Assembly (NCBI GenBank): GCA_012032215.1
Contig: JAAURO010000167.1
Coordinates: 1-5,091 of the forward strand
Source: Limnobacter sp.
GTDB taxonomy: Bacteria; Pseudomonadota; Gammaproteobacteria; Burkholderiales; Burkholderiaceae_B
DNA length: 5,091 nt
Direction of reading: 5' to 3'
This document shows, piece by piece, positions 1 through 5,091 of the stretch; the first letter of the stretch is position 1, and the number at the start of each line of letters is the position of its first letter. The notes under the pieces are model-generated. The model was not told the origin of the DNA. It did not search any database and saw only the letters and a program-made list of their open reading frames with translations. A program made the position numbers and the translations under genes.

Positions 1-533
1 GGCGCTGACGACGTGCGCCAATGCCTGCCGCAAGCGCGCTGGCAGCGACGGCAGCTGGATGGTGGGGATCATCGGGGGCTCGTGTAAATTCAAGTCGGCC
101 GATAGCGCGGTGCGCGCTGTGTGCGATAGCGATGCTTGTGCGGCCTCACCTCGCGCGCGGTCGCTCTGTCTCTCGAGGCTGACGCGACGGCGGCACGGCC
201 GACACGGGGCAAAGGGGCCGCACGGAGACCATTAGGCCGGAGCTGTGAAGAAGGCGTCACCGACACGAACGTGTGATCCACGCACGCCGCCCGAGTTGCT
301 TGACGGGGTACCCCTCCGGGCAGATGCTCGTGGGCACCACGAGAAGGGGAGGAAACGGATACTATTCGGCAATCCCGGAACACGAAGGCGCAAGCTTTCG
401 CGCACGGAGAGGCATGCAGAGCGATTCAAGACCAACGTAAACGAGGCGGGATAACCGCTTCGCAGGATACCTCAACCGGATCGGTCGTGGCATCCTCTGG
501 AAACCGGCAAGGCCGAAGTCCCTGCGTGGTCGG
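1..533. other. GC-rich stretch without a convincing gene
   Basis: I see no recognisable protein, RNA gene or repeat here. Several short open frames overlap on both strands, as is usual in GC-rich DNA, and none has a ribosome binding site or a recognisable product. The least unlikely candidate is a plus-strand frame open from base 2 to a TAG at 233-235. It would be the tail of a gene starting outside the window. Its first 30 or so codons favour G/C at third positions and it is cysteine-rich near the left edge, but I recognise no family. The right part presumably carries the promoter of the hydrolase gene at 548. I found no convincing -35/-10 pair. Confidence 0.4.
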
Positions 534-540
534 AAAGGAG
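534..540 (+). promoter_or_regulatory. Shine-Dalgarno site of the HAD hydrolase gene
   Basis: AAAGGAG lies seven bases before the ATG at 548. It is a near-consensus ribosome binding site at normal spacing and fixes the start of the hydrolase. It also places the whole twin-arginine leader inside the protein. Confidence 0.75.
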
Positions 541-547
541 CCGGGAC

Positions 548-1363
548 ATGGCACAGGAAGCGAACAAGGAGCAACGGGTTTCGCGGCGCGATATGGTCGG
601 GATGACCGGTGCAGGGGCGCTGGTGGCAGTGGTCGGGGCCGACGCCCTCGTCGGCATGGCCAGCGCCGCACCCGCCAAGGCGCGCGCAATATTCTTCGAC
701 GTGGGCGGCACCATACTGGACTGGTCCGCCATGCCGGAGAAAATCACCAAATTCTTCGCCGATAGAGGTCTCAAGGTCGATGGGAAAGCGTTCTGGATTC
801 CCTGGCGGACGAAACTCTTCTTCTACATGATGTACAACAGCATGATCGATGACGGATTCATCCCGCTCGATGAGCTCTCCAGGCGATCCACGCTCGCGCT
901 CACCGGCGCGATGAAGATCGATCTCAAGCCGGCGGATGCCGATGGTATCCTCGCGTTGCTTGGCGAGCTCGATGTCTACCCGGATGTGATGCCGGGCCTG
1001 CAGAAAATGCGCGAGCTGGGCTACCAACTCGTACCCCACACCCAGCTCAGTTACCGGGTTCTCAAGCAGGCGTTGCTCGATCGGTTCAAATGGGACCGGC
1101 ACTTCACATCCGAGACCTTCGGCCTCTACAAGCCGCACCGGGGCATCTATCTCAAGGCCATCGCTTCGATGGGCCTCGAGCGATCGGAGGTCATCTACGT
1201 CACCTCGAACCAGTTCGACGTATTCGGCGCCAAGGGCATGGGTTTCCGAACCGCGTGGATCGGCCGCTGGAACGAGCAGCTCGAGCCCTACGGATATGCG
1301 CCCGACTGGCACGTGAAGGACTTCGTCGAGCTCGCGAAGGTTCTGGAGTCGGAAAAGCCTTAG
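548..1363 (+). CDS. Tat-exported HAD-superfamily hydrolase, 2-haloacid dehalogenase-like
   Basis: The 271-residue product starts with a twin-arginine leader: SRRDMVG at 12-18, a hydrophobic stretch to about 37, and a likely signal-peptidase site after ASA (38-40). The rest follows the L-2-haloacid dehalogenase pattern, in which an Asp nucleophile attacks the carbon bearing the halogen. D51 in FFDVGGT is the nucleophile of motif I. R87 in PWRTK matches the substrate-binding Arg, T165 is motif II, K195 in LYKPH is motif III, and S220, N221 and D224 in TSNQFD form motif IV. The C-terminal APDWHV also fits the family. By hand alignment from memory, three active-site positions differ from the classical enzyme: Tyr to G53, Asn to Q166, Trp to F223. 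The fold is therefore secure and the substrate is not. Export would place it in the periplasm, whereas classical dehalogenases are cytoplasmic. The gene is intact and stands alone. Its codon use is GC-rich, unlike the genes to its right. Confidence 0.88.
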   Translation: MAQEANKEQRVSRRDMVGMTGAGALVAVVGADALVGMASAAPAKARAIFFDVGGTILDWSAMPEKITKFFADRGLKVDGKAFWIPWRTKLFFYMMYNSMIDDGFIPLDELSRRSTLALTGAMKIDLKPADADGILALLGELDVYPDVMPGLQKMRELGYQLVPHTQLSYRVLKQALLDRFKWDRHFTSETFGLYKPHRGIYLKAIASMGLERSEVIYVTSNQFDVFGAKGMGFRTAWIGRWNEQLEPYGYAPDWHVKDFVELAKVLESEKP

Positions 1364-1560
1364 TGGGGCCCGGTCAATCCCCTTCGCGCCATGAGGTGCA
1401 GCGGTGCTGGCGCTGATCGCTTGGTCCACGCCGGCTTTCCAAGCAGAGCGGGACCGACCTTGCTGACCGAGGTCGGGGGCATTTTCGTCAAGATCGCATT
1501 CGCGCACGACGCCGATGTCGTGTTGGCGCGCAGCCTTCAGGGCGACACCGAAGAGGCCTT
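1364..1560. other. Composition junction between two unlike DNA segments
   Basis: Between the hydrolase stop codon and about 1560 the DNA changes character. To the left it is GC-rich, with no A or T run of five. To the right A5 to A7 runs are common and codons such as TTA and GTA appear. The plus frame stays open across the change from an ATG at 1391 that has no ribosome binding site, so the start of the next protein may not be its native one. A minus-strand frame ending with TAA at 1362-1360 is also open through this stretch and could be the tail of a gene cut at the junction. It shares third positions with the plus frame, so codon use cannot tell them apart. No insertion sequence, tRNA or direct repeat is visible. 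Assembly chimera and horizontal-transfer boundary both remain possible. Confidence 0.5.
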
Positions 1561-3115
1561 TGATTTAGTAAGCTGGTCCAACACACGCAGCCCCGCCACC
1601 CGCAAACAAGTTGTGCGCAGTTTTGTGCAAAGCAAGCAATCGCCGTTTTTAATTCACCAGGTGGCCCGCTTGAAACGCAAAGAAGCCACCGACTGCATGA
1701 AAGACTACTTCAGCGCAGGCGGCGACCTGAAAGACATTGCAGAATGGCTAGCTGCCGCGGGCCAGATTCTGAAAACCGGCGCCATTCCCGACGACACCGA
1801 TGGCTTTTGGGGCTGGGTCAAAAAAGCAGCAAGCAGCGTGGTCGATGCCGTTGTGGGCGCCATTAATACCGTAGCCGATGCCGTAAAAGCCGCCGGCAAA
1901 AGCCTGGCCGATGCAGTAAGCGCGGTGGTAAGCTGGACAGCCTCCAAGATCAACGACTTCGTGGAAGCCGTGCTGGCCGCAGGCAAAACAGTCGCCCAAC
2001 TGCTGACCGAGGCCGTCAAAAAAGGCGCGGCCTTGCTCGACAAATTTGTGCGCGGCATTTTGGCAGCCGGTAAAAAAGCGCTTGATGTTATTAACTGGGC
2101 CATTACCCAAGCCGCTGCCACGCTAAAAAATGTACTGACCACCCTGGAAGCAGCCCTCAACTCATTTACCAGCCTGTTGCTGGAAGTGGCCAAACTGGCT
2201 ACAGCCCAGCTTAAGCAGGTGGTATCGGCTTTGCTGGCTGCTGGTAAAAAAGTGGCTGATTTTGTAGAACGCTTAAGCAGGCTTGCCTACGACACGGCCC
2301 GCTCGGTGGTTAAAATTCTGCTGGAAGCAGGCAAAAGTGTGGCCGATGTCATTAAGGCGGCAATCGGCAAAGGCCGCCAACTGGCGCGCATTGTGCTGGA
2401 TGGCCTGCTGGCGGCGGGCAAAAAAATTGCCGATGCCCTCGTGGCCCTTAAAAACGCCACTGTGAATGCAATTGCAGATTTTATAGGTGCCCTTAAAGAT
2501 TTAGGCCGGGCGCTGGGCAGCATTCTGGTTGAGCTGGTGGGGCTGGCACAAGCCGTGGCCATAAAAATGATGCAAGCCATTCGTAAAATCTGGAGCGCCA
2601 CCGTAGACATTCTTCAGGAAGCGGCCGCCCGTGGTATTCATGTTATTAAAACCGTACTGGTTGCCATTCTGGGCACCGGCATACACCTGAAGAACGTGCT
2701 GGCCGATATCGCCCGTGATGTGCGGGAAGCTTTTCGCGAAGGTCTGATTAAGGGTTTACTGGAAATTGGCAAATCTGCACTCACACTGCTTAAGGAGGCC
2801 GCCAAAATTGCCGCCTCGGTGGTGGCGATTACCTTTGGTCTGATTCTCAGCGTATTGGGCTCGCACAGAAAACTGACTTCCGAAGAACGCGCCGAAGCAG
2901 CCAAGGTGTTTGGCACGTCCATTAACCTGGACATGGTGCGCCTGACCGACGCCAACCTGGCCTCCGATCTGGTGATGTGGCTCAATAAAAACCGGCCCTT
3001 CACCACCATGTATGTGATCAACCACGGTTCTGGAGTCAAGCTGAAAACCGACACGCTGATTCAACGAAACTCACCCACATCTGGCAGGCGGTCAATTCAG
3101 GCGGGGTGTACATGA
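1391..3115 (+). CDS. N-terminal piece: 29-residue helical-repeat protein
   Basis: This 574-codon frame holds most of the gene. Residues about 50-130 form an alpha-helical leader beginning QGDTEEAF and including a KRKEATDCM segment. From memory it resembles the N-terminal region of repeat-containing DUF4157 proteins, at moderate confidence. Residues 167-486 are eleven tandem units of 29 residues, one unit having 30, of the type AAGKxVAD followed by hydrophobic positions and ending in LL. A weaker unit can be fitted at 138-166. The repeats are rich in Ala, Lys, Val and Leu, with few acidic residues. Residues about 493-557 start the zincin-like domain (KLTSEERAEAAKVFGTSI), and the last 18 or so residues are out-of-frame sequence after the break. 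The start is uncertain: the ATG at 1391 lacks a ribosome binding site and lies in the junction, while the next in-frame ATG (1697) would remove the leader. No signal peptide is seen. The protein's role is unknown. Confidence 0.7.
   Translation: MRCSGAGADRLVHAGFPSRAGPTLLTEVGGIFVKIAFAHDADVVLARSLQGDTEEAFDLVSWSNTRSPATRKQVVRSFVQSKQSPFLIHQVARLKRKEATDCMKDYFSAGGDLKDIAEWLAAAGQILKTGAIPDDTDGFWGWVKKAASSVVDAVVGAINTVADAVKAAGKSLADAVSAVVSWTASKINDFVEAVLAAGKTVAQLLTEAVKKGAALLDKFVRGILAAGKKALDVINWAITQAAATLKNVLTTLEAALNSFTSLLLEVAKLATAQLKQVVSALLAAGKKVADFVERLSRLAYDTARSVVKILLEAGKSVADVIKAAIGKGRQLARIVLDGLLAAGKKIADALVALKNATVNAIADFIGALKDLGRALGSILVELVGLAQAVAIKMMQAIRKIWSATVDILQEAAARGIHVIKTVLVAILGTGIHLKNVLADIARDVREAFREGLIKGLLEIGKSALTLLKEAAKIAASVVAITFGLILSVLGSHRKLTSEERAEAAKVFGTSINLDMVRLTDANLASDLVMWLNKNRPFTTMYVINHGSGVKLKTDTLIQRNSPTSGRRSIQAGCT
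1889..2848 (+). repeat. Eleven tandem 87-base units coding 29-residue helical repeats
   Basis: Units begin at 1889, 1976, 2063, 2150, 2237, 2324, 2411, 2498, 2585, 2672 and 2762. Only the tenth unit differs in length, being one codon longer. The first residues read AAGK, AAGK, AAGK, AALN, AAGK, EAGK, AAGK, DLGR, KIWS, GTGI and EIGK, so the units diverge towards the C terminus. Conservation is at protein level, with the DNA copies well diverged, so this is an old protein repeat and not a recent DNA expansion. Twenty-nine residues is almost exactly eight alpha-helical turns. Each unit could therefore present the same face of a long helix or helical stack, with the Gly of AAGK at a bend. Confidence 0.85.
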
Positions 3116-3420
3116 TAGAAGCCCTGCATTCGCAGTTTTTTGGCAAAGGCTACAACCTCTCCGAAGCCGATCTGGACAAGGCGAAAGGAAAACTCACCAA
3201 TCTGGAGCGCGAGCAACAGGCTGTACTGGTAGAGGAATACTGGAAAATGAAGTTTGGCGGGAAAACCTCTTCGCTGCCACTTGCCAAGGTAGAGCCTTTG
3301 GCCAGGCAGGTGTTTAAGGCATCGGTGAATGTGTCTGCCAGCTTCTTTCTGGACAGACACCTGGACCTCGTGGTGGCAACCAAACCCGTGAGCAAACCCA
3401 AACTGGTTCGCACGCGGTAA
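3106..3420 (+). CDS. C-terminal piece of the DUF4157/eCIS-core-like zincin
   Basis: This frame continues the upstream gene and is probably not a separate gene. It is open from about 3062, and the GTG at 3106 or ATG at 3112 are internal codons without a ribosome binding site. Counting from the join, LTHIWQ (3070-3087) and then GGVYMIEALHSQ match the segment that follows the zinc motif in DUF4157-type domains of extracellular contractile injection system (eCIS) proteins. The Glu of IEAL is a candidate third metal ligand (inference). It is followed by GKGYNLSEADLDKAKGKL and LEREQQAVLVEEYWKMKF, also typical of that family's C-terminal half, and then by a basic tail of about 50 residues ending PKLVRTR. 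The stop at 3418-3420 is 12 bases before the next gene's ATG, which suggests an operon. Confidence 0.7.
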   Translation: MYMIEALHSQFFGKGYNLSEADLDKAKGKLTNLEREQQAVLVEEYWKMKFGGKTSSLPLAKVEPLARQVFKASVNVSASFFLDRHLDLVVATKPVSKPKLVRTR

Positions 3421-3432
3421 TGTGTGCTGCCA

Positions 3433-3759
3433 ATGGCTGAAAACACCATGCAGGCAAGCCTGACGGCACATCTTTGGTGGGCGGGCAGAAACCCGCCCAG
3501 CCGCCCACAGGCGGTGCCGCCTGAGCTTGCCGAACAACCGGAAGCCTTTGGTGAGTGGCTTGGCGCCTTGTGCCACGCTGAATTGCCCGATGTGCTGCTG
3601 CTGGATTGCCCGGTGCAAAAAGGTGCAGCCTGCACCAGCCTGTTGCCGCTGCTGCCTTCGGTAATGTGTGGCAACACCGTGCTTGCCACCCGCTTTGATC
3701 CCAATGCGCGGCACAACGCGCAAAAACCGTGGGGCCTGCGCCCGCGCAAGCCAACCTGA
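3433..3759 (+). CDS. N-terminal piece of the caspase-like protease
   Basis: This frame runs from an ATG at 3433 to the frame break near 3722-3726. The residues after that, up to the TGA at 3757-3759, are spurious. It begins MAENTMQASL and has a Pro-rich region (NPPSRPQAVPPEL), then PDVLLLDCPVQKGAACTS and VMCGNTVLATRFD, which look like strand-helix-strand elements of an alpha/beta fold. I recognise no named domain in this part alone. A caspase-type fold often has such strands before the catalytic His, so it may be the first half of that domain. A GTG at 3424 could add three residues at the start. Confidence 0.55.
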   Translation: MAENTMQASLTAHLWWAGRNPPSRPQAVPPELAEQPEAFGEWLGALCHAELPDVLLLDCPVQKGAACTSLLPLLPSVMCGNTVLATRFDPNARHNAQKPWGLRPRKPT

Positions 3760-4364
3760 CTGCAAAACCCTGGCGTGCCAGTTGCCAGTACGAGCGCCCC
3801 TACGTAGACAGCCTGCAGTTTTGGGAAGACATGGGGGCCACCTGCTACCACCCCGGCGACTACACCGGCCAGGAGTTTTTAAACGAATTGCAAACCTTTA
3901 CGGGGCAATGGGTGTACATGGGCCATGCCTTTGAAGACAGGCTACGCGGCTACGGGCACCTGCTCACGGCTGATTTACTCGCCCACAAACCAGCACGACC
4001 ACTCAATGGCACCCTGTTTTTAACATGCAACACCCTGGGAGAAGCTGAGCAAGGCTTGCCCCTGGCGCTGGAGTGGCATTTGGCAGGAGCCAGCCGTTTT
4101 ACCCTGGCAGCCACAGGCCCTGTAAACACAGCAGAAAACCAGCAACTGGCCATACGAATGTTGCATGCACTGGAATCGAACCACGATCAGCCTTTGTGGG
4201 AGTTTATTCGCCAGTGTTTTGCCAAACCAACGATTGGTGGCAAGAACAGCGGCAGAACTGGCGAGTTGTATAACATTGCAGCCCATTACCGCCTGCTGGG
4301 CGACCCTTGGGCCATTGTACCCCCGGTACTCAATCGGCTTTCAGTGTACTCACACGGTCAGTAA
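3729..4364 (+). CDS. Catalytic piece of a CHAT/C25-like cysteine protease
   Basis: The true frame enters here after the break, and the GTG at 3729 is only the first start-like codon. The visible pattern is that of caspase-fold (clan CD) peptidases: GQWVYMGHAFEDRL with a candidate catalytic His at 3924-3926, then LFLTCNTLGEAEQG with a candidate Cys at 4026-4028, 34 residues later. Next comes HLAGASRFTLAATGPVNTAE, matching the strand after the Cys in CHAT domains. The end has AAHYRLLGDPWAIVPP, like the LLGDP ending common in CHAT and C25 (gingipain-type) proteins. Other CHAT proteins use the His/Cys pair to cut a partner protein. No signal peptide is visible in the reconstructed protein, so it is probably cytoplasmic, perhaps acting on or with the zincin encoded upstream (inference). 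The family call is by motif only. The protease fold is likely and the exact family is open. Confidence 0.6.
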   Translation: MGPAPAQANLTAKPWRASCQYERPYVDSLQFWEDMGATCYHPGDYTGQEFLNELQTFTGQWVYMGHAFEDRLRGYGHLLTADLLAHKPARPLNGTLFLTCNTLGEAEQGLPLALEWHLAGASRFTLAATGPVNTAENQQLAIRMLHALESNHDQPLWEFIRQCFAKPTIGGKNSGRTGELYNIAAHYRLLGDPWAIVPPVLNRLSVYSHGQ

Positions 4365-4386
4365 TCACCGTGGCCGCGCACACCTG

Positions 4387-4414
4387 AAAAGGGAAAGGGG
4401 CCTTGTGGACCCCC
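4387..4414 (-). terminator. Probable rho-independent terminator of the chemotaxis receptor gene
   Basis: Read on the minus strand, GGGGTC (4413-4408) pairs with GGCCCC (4402-4397) across a five-base loop, giving a six-pair stem with one G-U pair. It is followed by TTTCCCTTTT (4396-4387). It starts 24 bases after the receptor's stop codon, in the 73-base gap between converging genes. The stem is short and the T tract is interrupted, so strength is uncertain. On the plus strand no T tract follows. Confidence 0.45.
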
Positions 4415-4437
4415 AACACACACTGGACTACCCGTTT

Positions 4438-4725
4438 TTACGAAGCGTGTGAACCACTGGTTTTGTCTAGCTGAAACTTGGCAATAGAGCCCGTCAACTC
4501 AGCCGTAATACGCCGTGATTCAGTAGCCACTTCCATCAGTTTTTGCGCTGCAGCCTGGCTTTCTTCGGTCATTTGTGCAATGCTCTCGATTTTCTGGGCA
4601 ATCACTTGCGAAGCCGAGCTTTGCTCGCCCAGCGCGTGGTTGATGTCGCCAATGCCTTTTTCGGTATCGCGTGAATAACCGGTAATATCCAGCATGGCTT
4701 CTTCCGCTGTTTTGGAATCAGACAT
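4438..4725 (-). CDS. C-terminal end of a methyl-accepting chemotaxis protein
   Basis: This is the returning helix of the cytoplasmic receptor hairpin, with MCP-like segments ALGEQSSASQVIAQKIESIA and MTEESQAAAQKLMEVATES. The second adaptation helix, where Glu and Gln residues are methylated or deamidated, would lie in this stretch. The ATG at 4725 is internal. The true frame is open upstream of it back to about 4833. The end (KFQLDKTSGSHAS) has no CheR/CheB-tethering pentapeptide of the NWETF type. The TAA is at 4440-4438. Confidence 0.8.
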   Translation of the reverse strand: MSDSKTAEEAMLDITGYSRDTEKGIGDINHALGEQSSASQVIAQKIESIAQMTEESQAAAQKLMEVATESRRITAELTGSIAKFQLDKTSGSHAS

Positions 4726-4799
4726 ACCCGTGCTTACAATGTCTTTCCAGCCGGTTACATGCTTTACCGCATCGTCGGTGTCTTTCTGAATACCGATAA

Positions 4800-5091
4800 T
4801 CAGCTGGGCAATGTTTTCCGTGGAAGACGAGGTTTTTCAGACAACTGGCGAATTTCGTCGGCCACCACCGCAAAGCCACGGCCTTGCTCACCGGCGCGTG
4901 CAGCCTCAATAGCAGCATTCAGTGCCAGCAGGTTGGTTTGCTCGGCAATCGCCTGAATGGTTTGAATAATGCTGGAAATGCCGTGCGAACGCTCGCCCAA
5001 AGAATCAATGCTCTTGGCCATTTGCTCAGACGCTTCTGAAATCGTGGACATCGCCTGACGCGTTTGTGCCACCTTGGTGCGGCCTGTTTCG
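4800..5091 (-). CDS. Signalling tip of a methyl-accepting chemotaxis protein, 5' truncated
   Basis: The frame is open to the right edge of the window (...[17 protein letters not shown]). It holds the most conserved part of any MCP, the hairpin tip that contacts CheA and Che[17 protein letters not shown], then [20 protein letters not shown], coded at about 4834-4947. The family is unmistakable from this segment. The start lies outside the window, and the GTG at 5072 is an internal Val codon. Residues after SEK (RLPRKTLPS) are out of frame because of the missing base at 4833-4837. The ligand cannot be inferred because the sensor domain is absent. Confidence 0.9.
   Translation of the reverse strand, partial: ETGRTKVAQTRQAMSTISEASEQMAKSIDSLGERSHGISSIIQTIQAIAEQTNLLALNAAIEAARAGEQGRGFAVVADEIRQLSEKPRLPRKTLPS

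Larger units (their letters stand above)
1391..3420 (+). pseudogene. Whole extent of the frame-disrupted helical-repeat/zincin gene
   Basis: The two pieces described separately (1391-3115 and 3106-3420) are one gene. The first frame breaks off inside TDTLI at about 3061, and the C-terminal half continues one frame over with LTHIWQAVNSGG. Removing one A from the AA at 3063-3064 and one from the AAA at 3067-3069 makes the join read LIHELTHIWQ. That is the HExxH zinc motif expected for DUF4157-like zincins, giving a protein of about 675 residues with H558, E559 and H562. Adding a single T near 3060 also joins the frames but gives STKLTH, which has no metal motif. The exact family motif appearing under the first repair makes it the better reading. 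The break is either a sequencing error or a real inactivating change. The 5' end is also uncertain because it lies in the composition junction. Confidence 0.75.
3433..4364 (+). pseudogene. Whole extent of the frame-disrupted caspase-like protease gene
   Basis: Two overlapping frames on the same strand (3433-3759 and 3729-4364) form one protein of about 310 residues. The first frame stays sensible up to about NARHNAQK. The second is blocked by a TGA at 3696-3698, so the shift must lie in 3699-3757. The A5 run at 3722-3726 is the obvious site: one more A gives NAQKTVGPAPAQANL and reads on into the catalytic region. Sequencing error is the simplest explanation. A real frameshift, or slippage of the AAA codon by one base, would give the same picture. 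No Shine-Dalgarno site precedes ATG 3433 or the alternative GTG 3424, so translation may be coupled to the upstream gene. Confidence 0.7.
4438..5091 (-). pseudogene. Whole visible extent of a frame-disrupted, edge-truncated MCP gene
   Basis: The two minus-strand frames (5091-4800 and 4725-4438) are one methyl-accepting chemotaxis protein. The first runs well to IRQLSEK and then becomes nonsense. The T5 run at 4833-4837 (A5 on the coding strand) needs one more base. With it the protein reads [15 protein letters not shown] and continues open into the second frame. About 217 residues are visible. The receptor's start, sensor domain, membrane segments and HAMP domain lie beyond the right edge. 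The gene converges on the protease gene and is probably unrelated to it in function. Confidence 0.85.

Noticed and set aside
245..454. Small plus-strand frame of 69 codons with a GTG start before the hydrolase
   Set aside because: It has no ribosome binding site, a highly basic composition without a recognisable motif, and overlaps equally long frames on the other strand.
499..530. ECF-type promoter (GGAAAC followed by CGTG) before the hydrolase
   Set aside because: Spacing and the -10 part do not fit the alphaproteobacterial EcfG consensus well. GGAAAC alone is expected by chance.
1364..1384. Terminator after the hydrolase (GGGG and CCCC around a ten-base loop)
   Set aside because: The stem is only four pairs with no following T tract.
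362..1507. Long minus-strand open frame (381 codons) opposite the hydrolase
   Set aside because: It lies antisense to a clear HAD protein with all motifs and a good ribosome binding site. GC-rich genes commonly leave such open antisense frames, and its translation is Arg/His-rich without any recognisable domain.
1705..2193. Minus-strand frames across the repeat gene
   Set aside because: They mirror the 87-base periodicity of the plus-strand repeats and have Ala/Ser/Thr-rich low-complexity translations.
1889..2848. CRISPR array or DNA minisatellite
   Set aside because: The 87-base units are conserved only as protein and lack identical repeats with unique spacers.
3420..3437. TAATG stop-start overlap joining the zincin and protease genes
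   Set aside because: The ATG at 3420 opens only a six-codon frame that is not the protease frame. The protease frame starts at GTG 3424 or ATG 3433.
3097..3765. Minus-strand open frame of 222 codons opposite the zincin tail and protease start
   Set aside because: The plus strand carries conserved motifs here (GGVYMIEALHSQ, LEREQQAVL). The minus translation matches no family I know and has no ribosome binding site.

Overview
The window is bacterial and its two halves do not match. Bases 1 to about 1,500 are GC-rich, with no A or T run of five or more and mostly G/C at third codon positions. They read like an alphaproteobacterium or another high-GC proteobacterium. From about 1,560 to the end the DNA is less GC-rich, has many A5 to A7 runs, and uses AAA, TTA and GTA codons freely. 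That part looks like a different proteobacterium, perhaps a gammaproteobacterium. No transposase, integrase, tRNA or att site marks the change, so it could be an assembly chimera or a transfer boundary.

Left part: a roughly 530-base stretch with no convincing gene, then one intact plus-strand gene (548-1363). It encodes a haloacid-dehalogenase-type HAD hydrolase with a twin-arginine export signal and a good ribosome binding site.

Right part: three genes, each interrupted by a reading-frame break. (a) 1391-3420, plus: a protein built mainly of eleven tandem 29-residue helical repeats, ending in a zincin-like domain of the DUF4157/eCIS-core type. Two extra A bases fall exactly on its HELTH metal-binding motif. 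(b) 3433-4364, plus: a probable caspase-fold (CHAT/C25-like) cysteine protease with a candidate His-Cys dyad, broken at an A5 run. (c) 4438-5091, minus: the C-terminal signalling half of a methyl-accepting chemotaxis protein, broken at another A5 run and cut by the window edge. A plausible terminator for it lies between (b) and (c).

Genes (a) and (b) are 12 bases apart on one strand and probably form an operon. A repeat-rich DUF4157-like zincin next to a caspase-like protease is the most interesting content. It could be a two-protease effector or cell-death module, but that function is inferred. The clustering of frame breaks in the right part suggests lower-quality sequence there, although real decay cannot be excluded.
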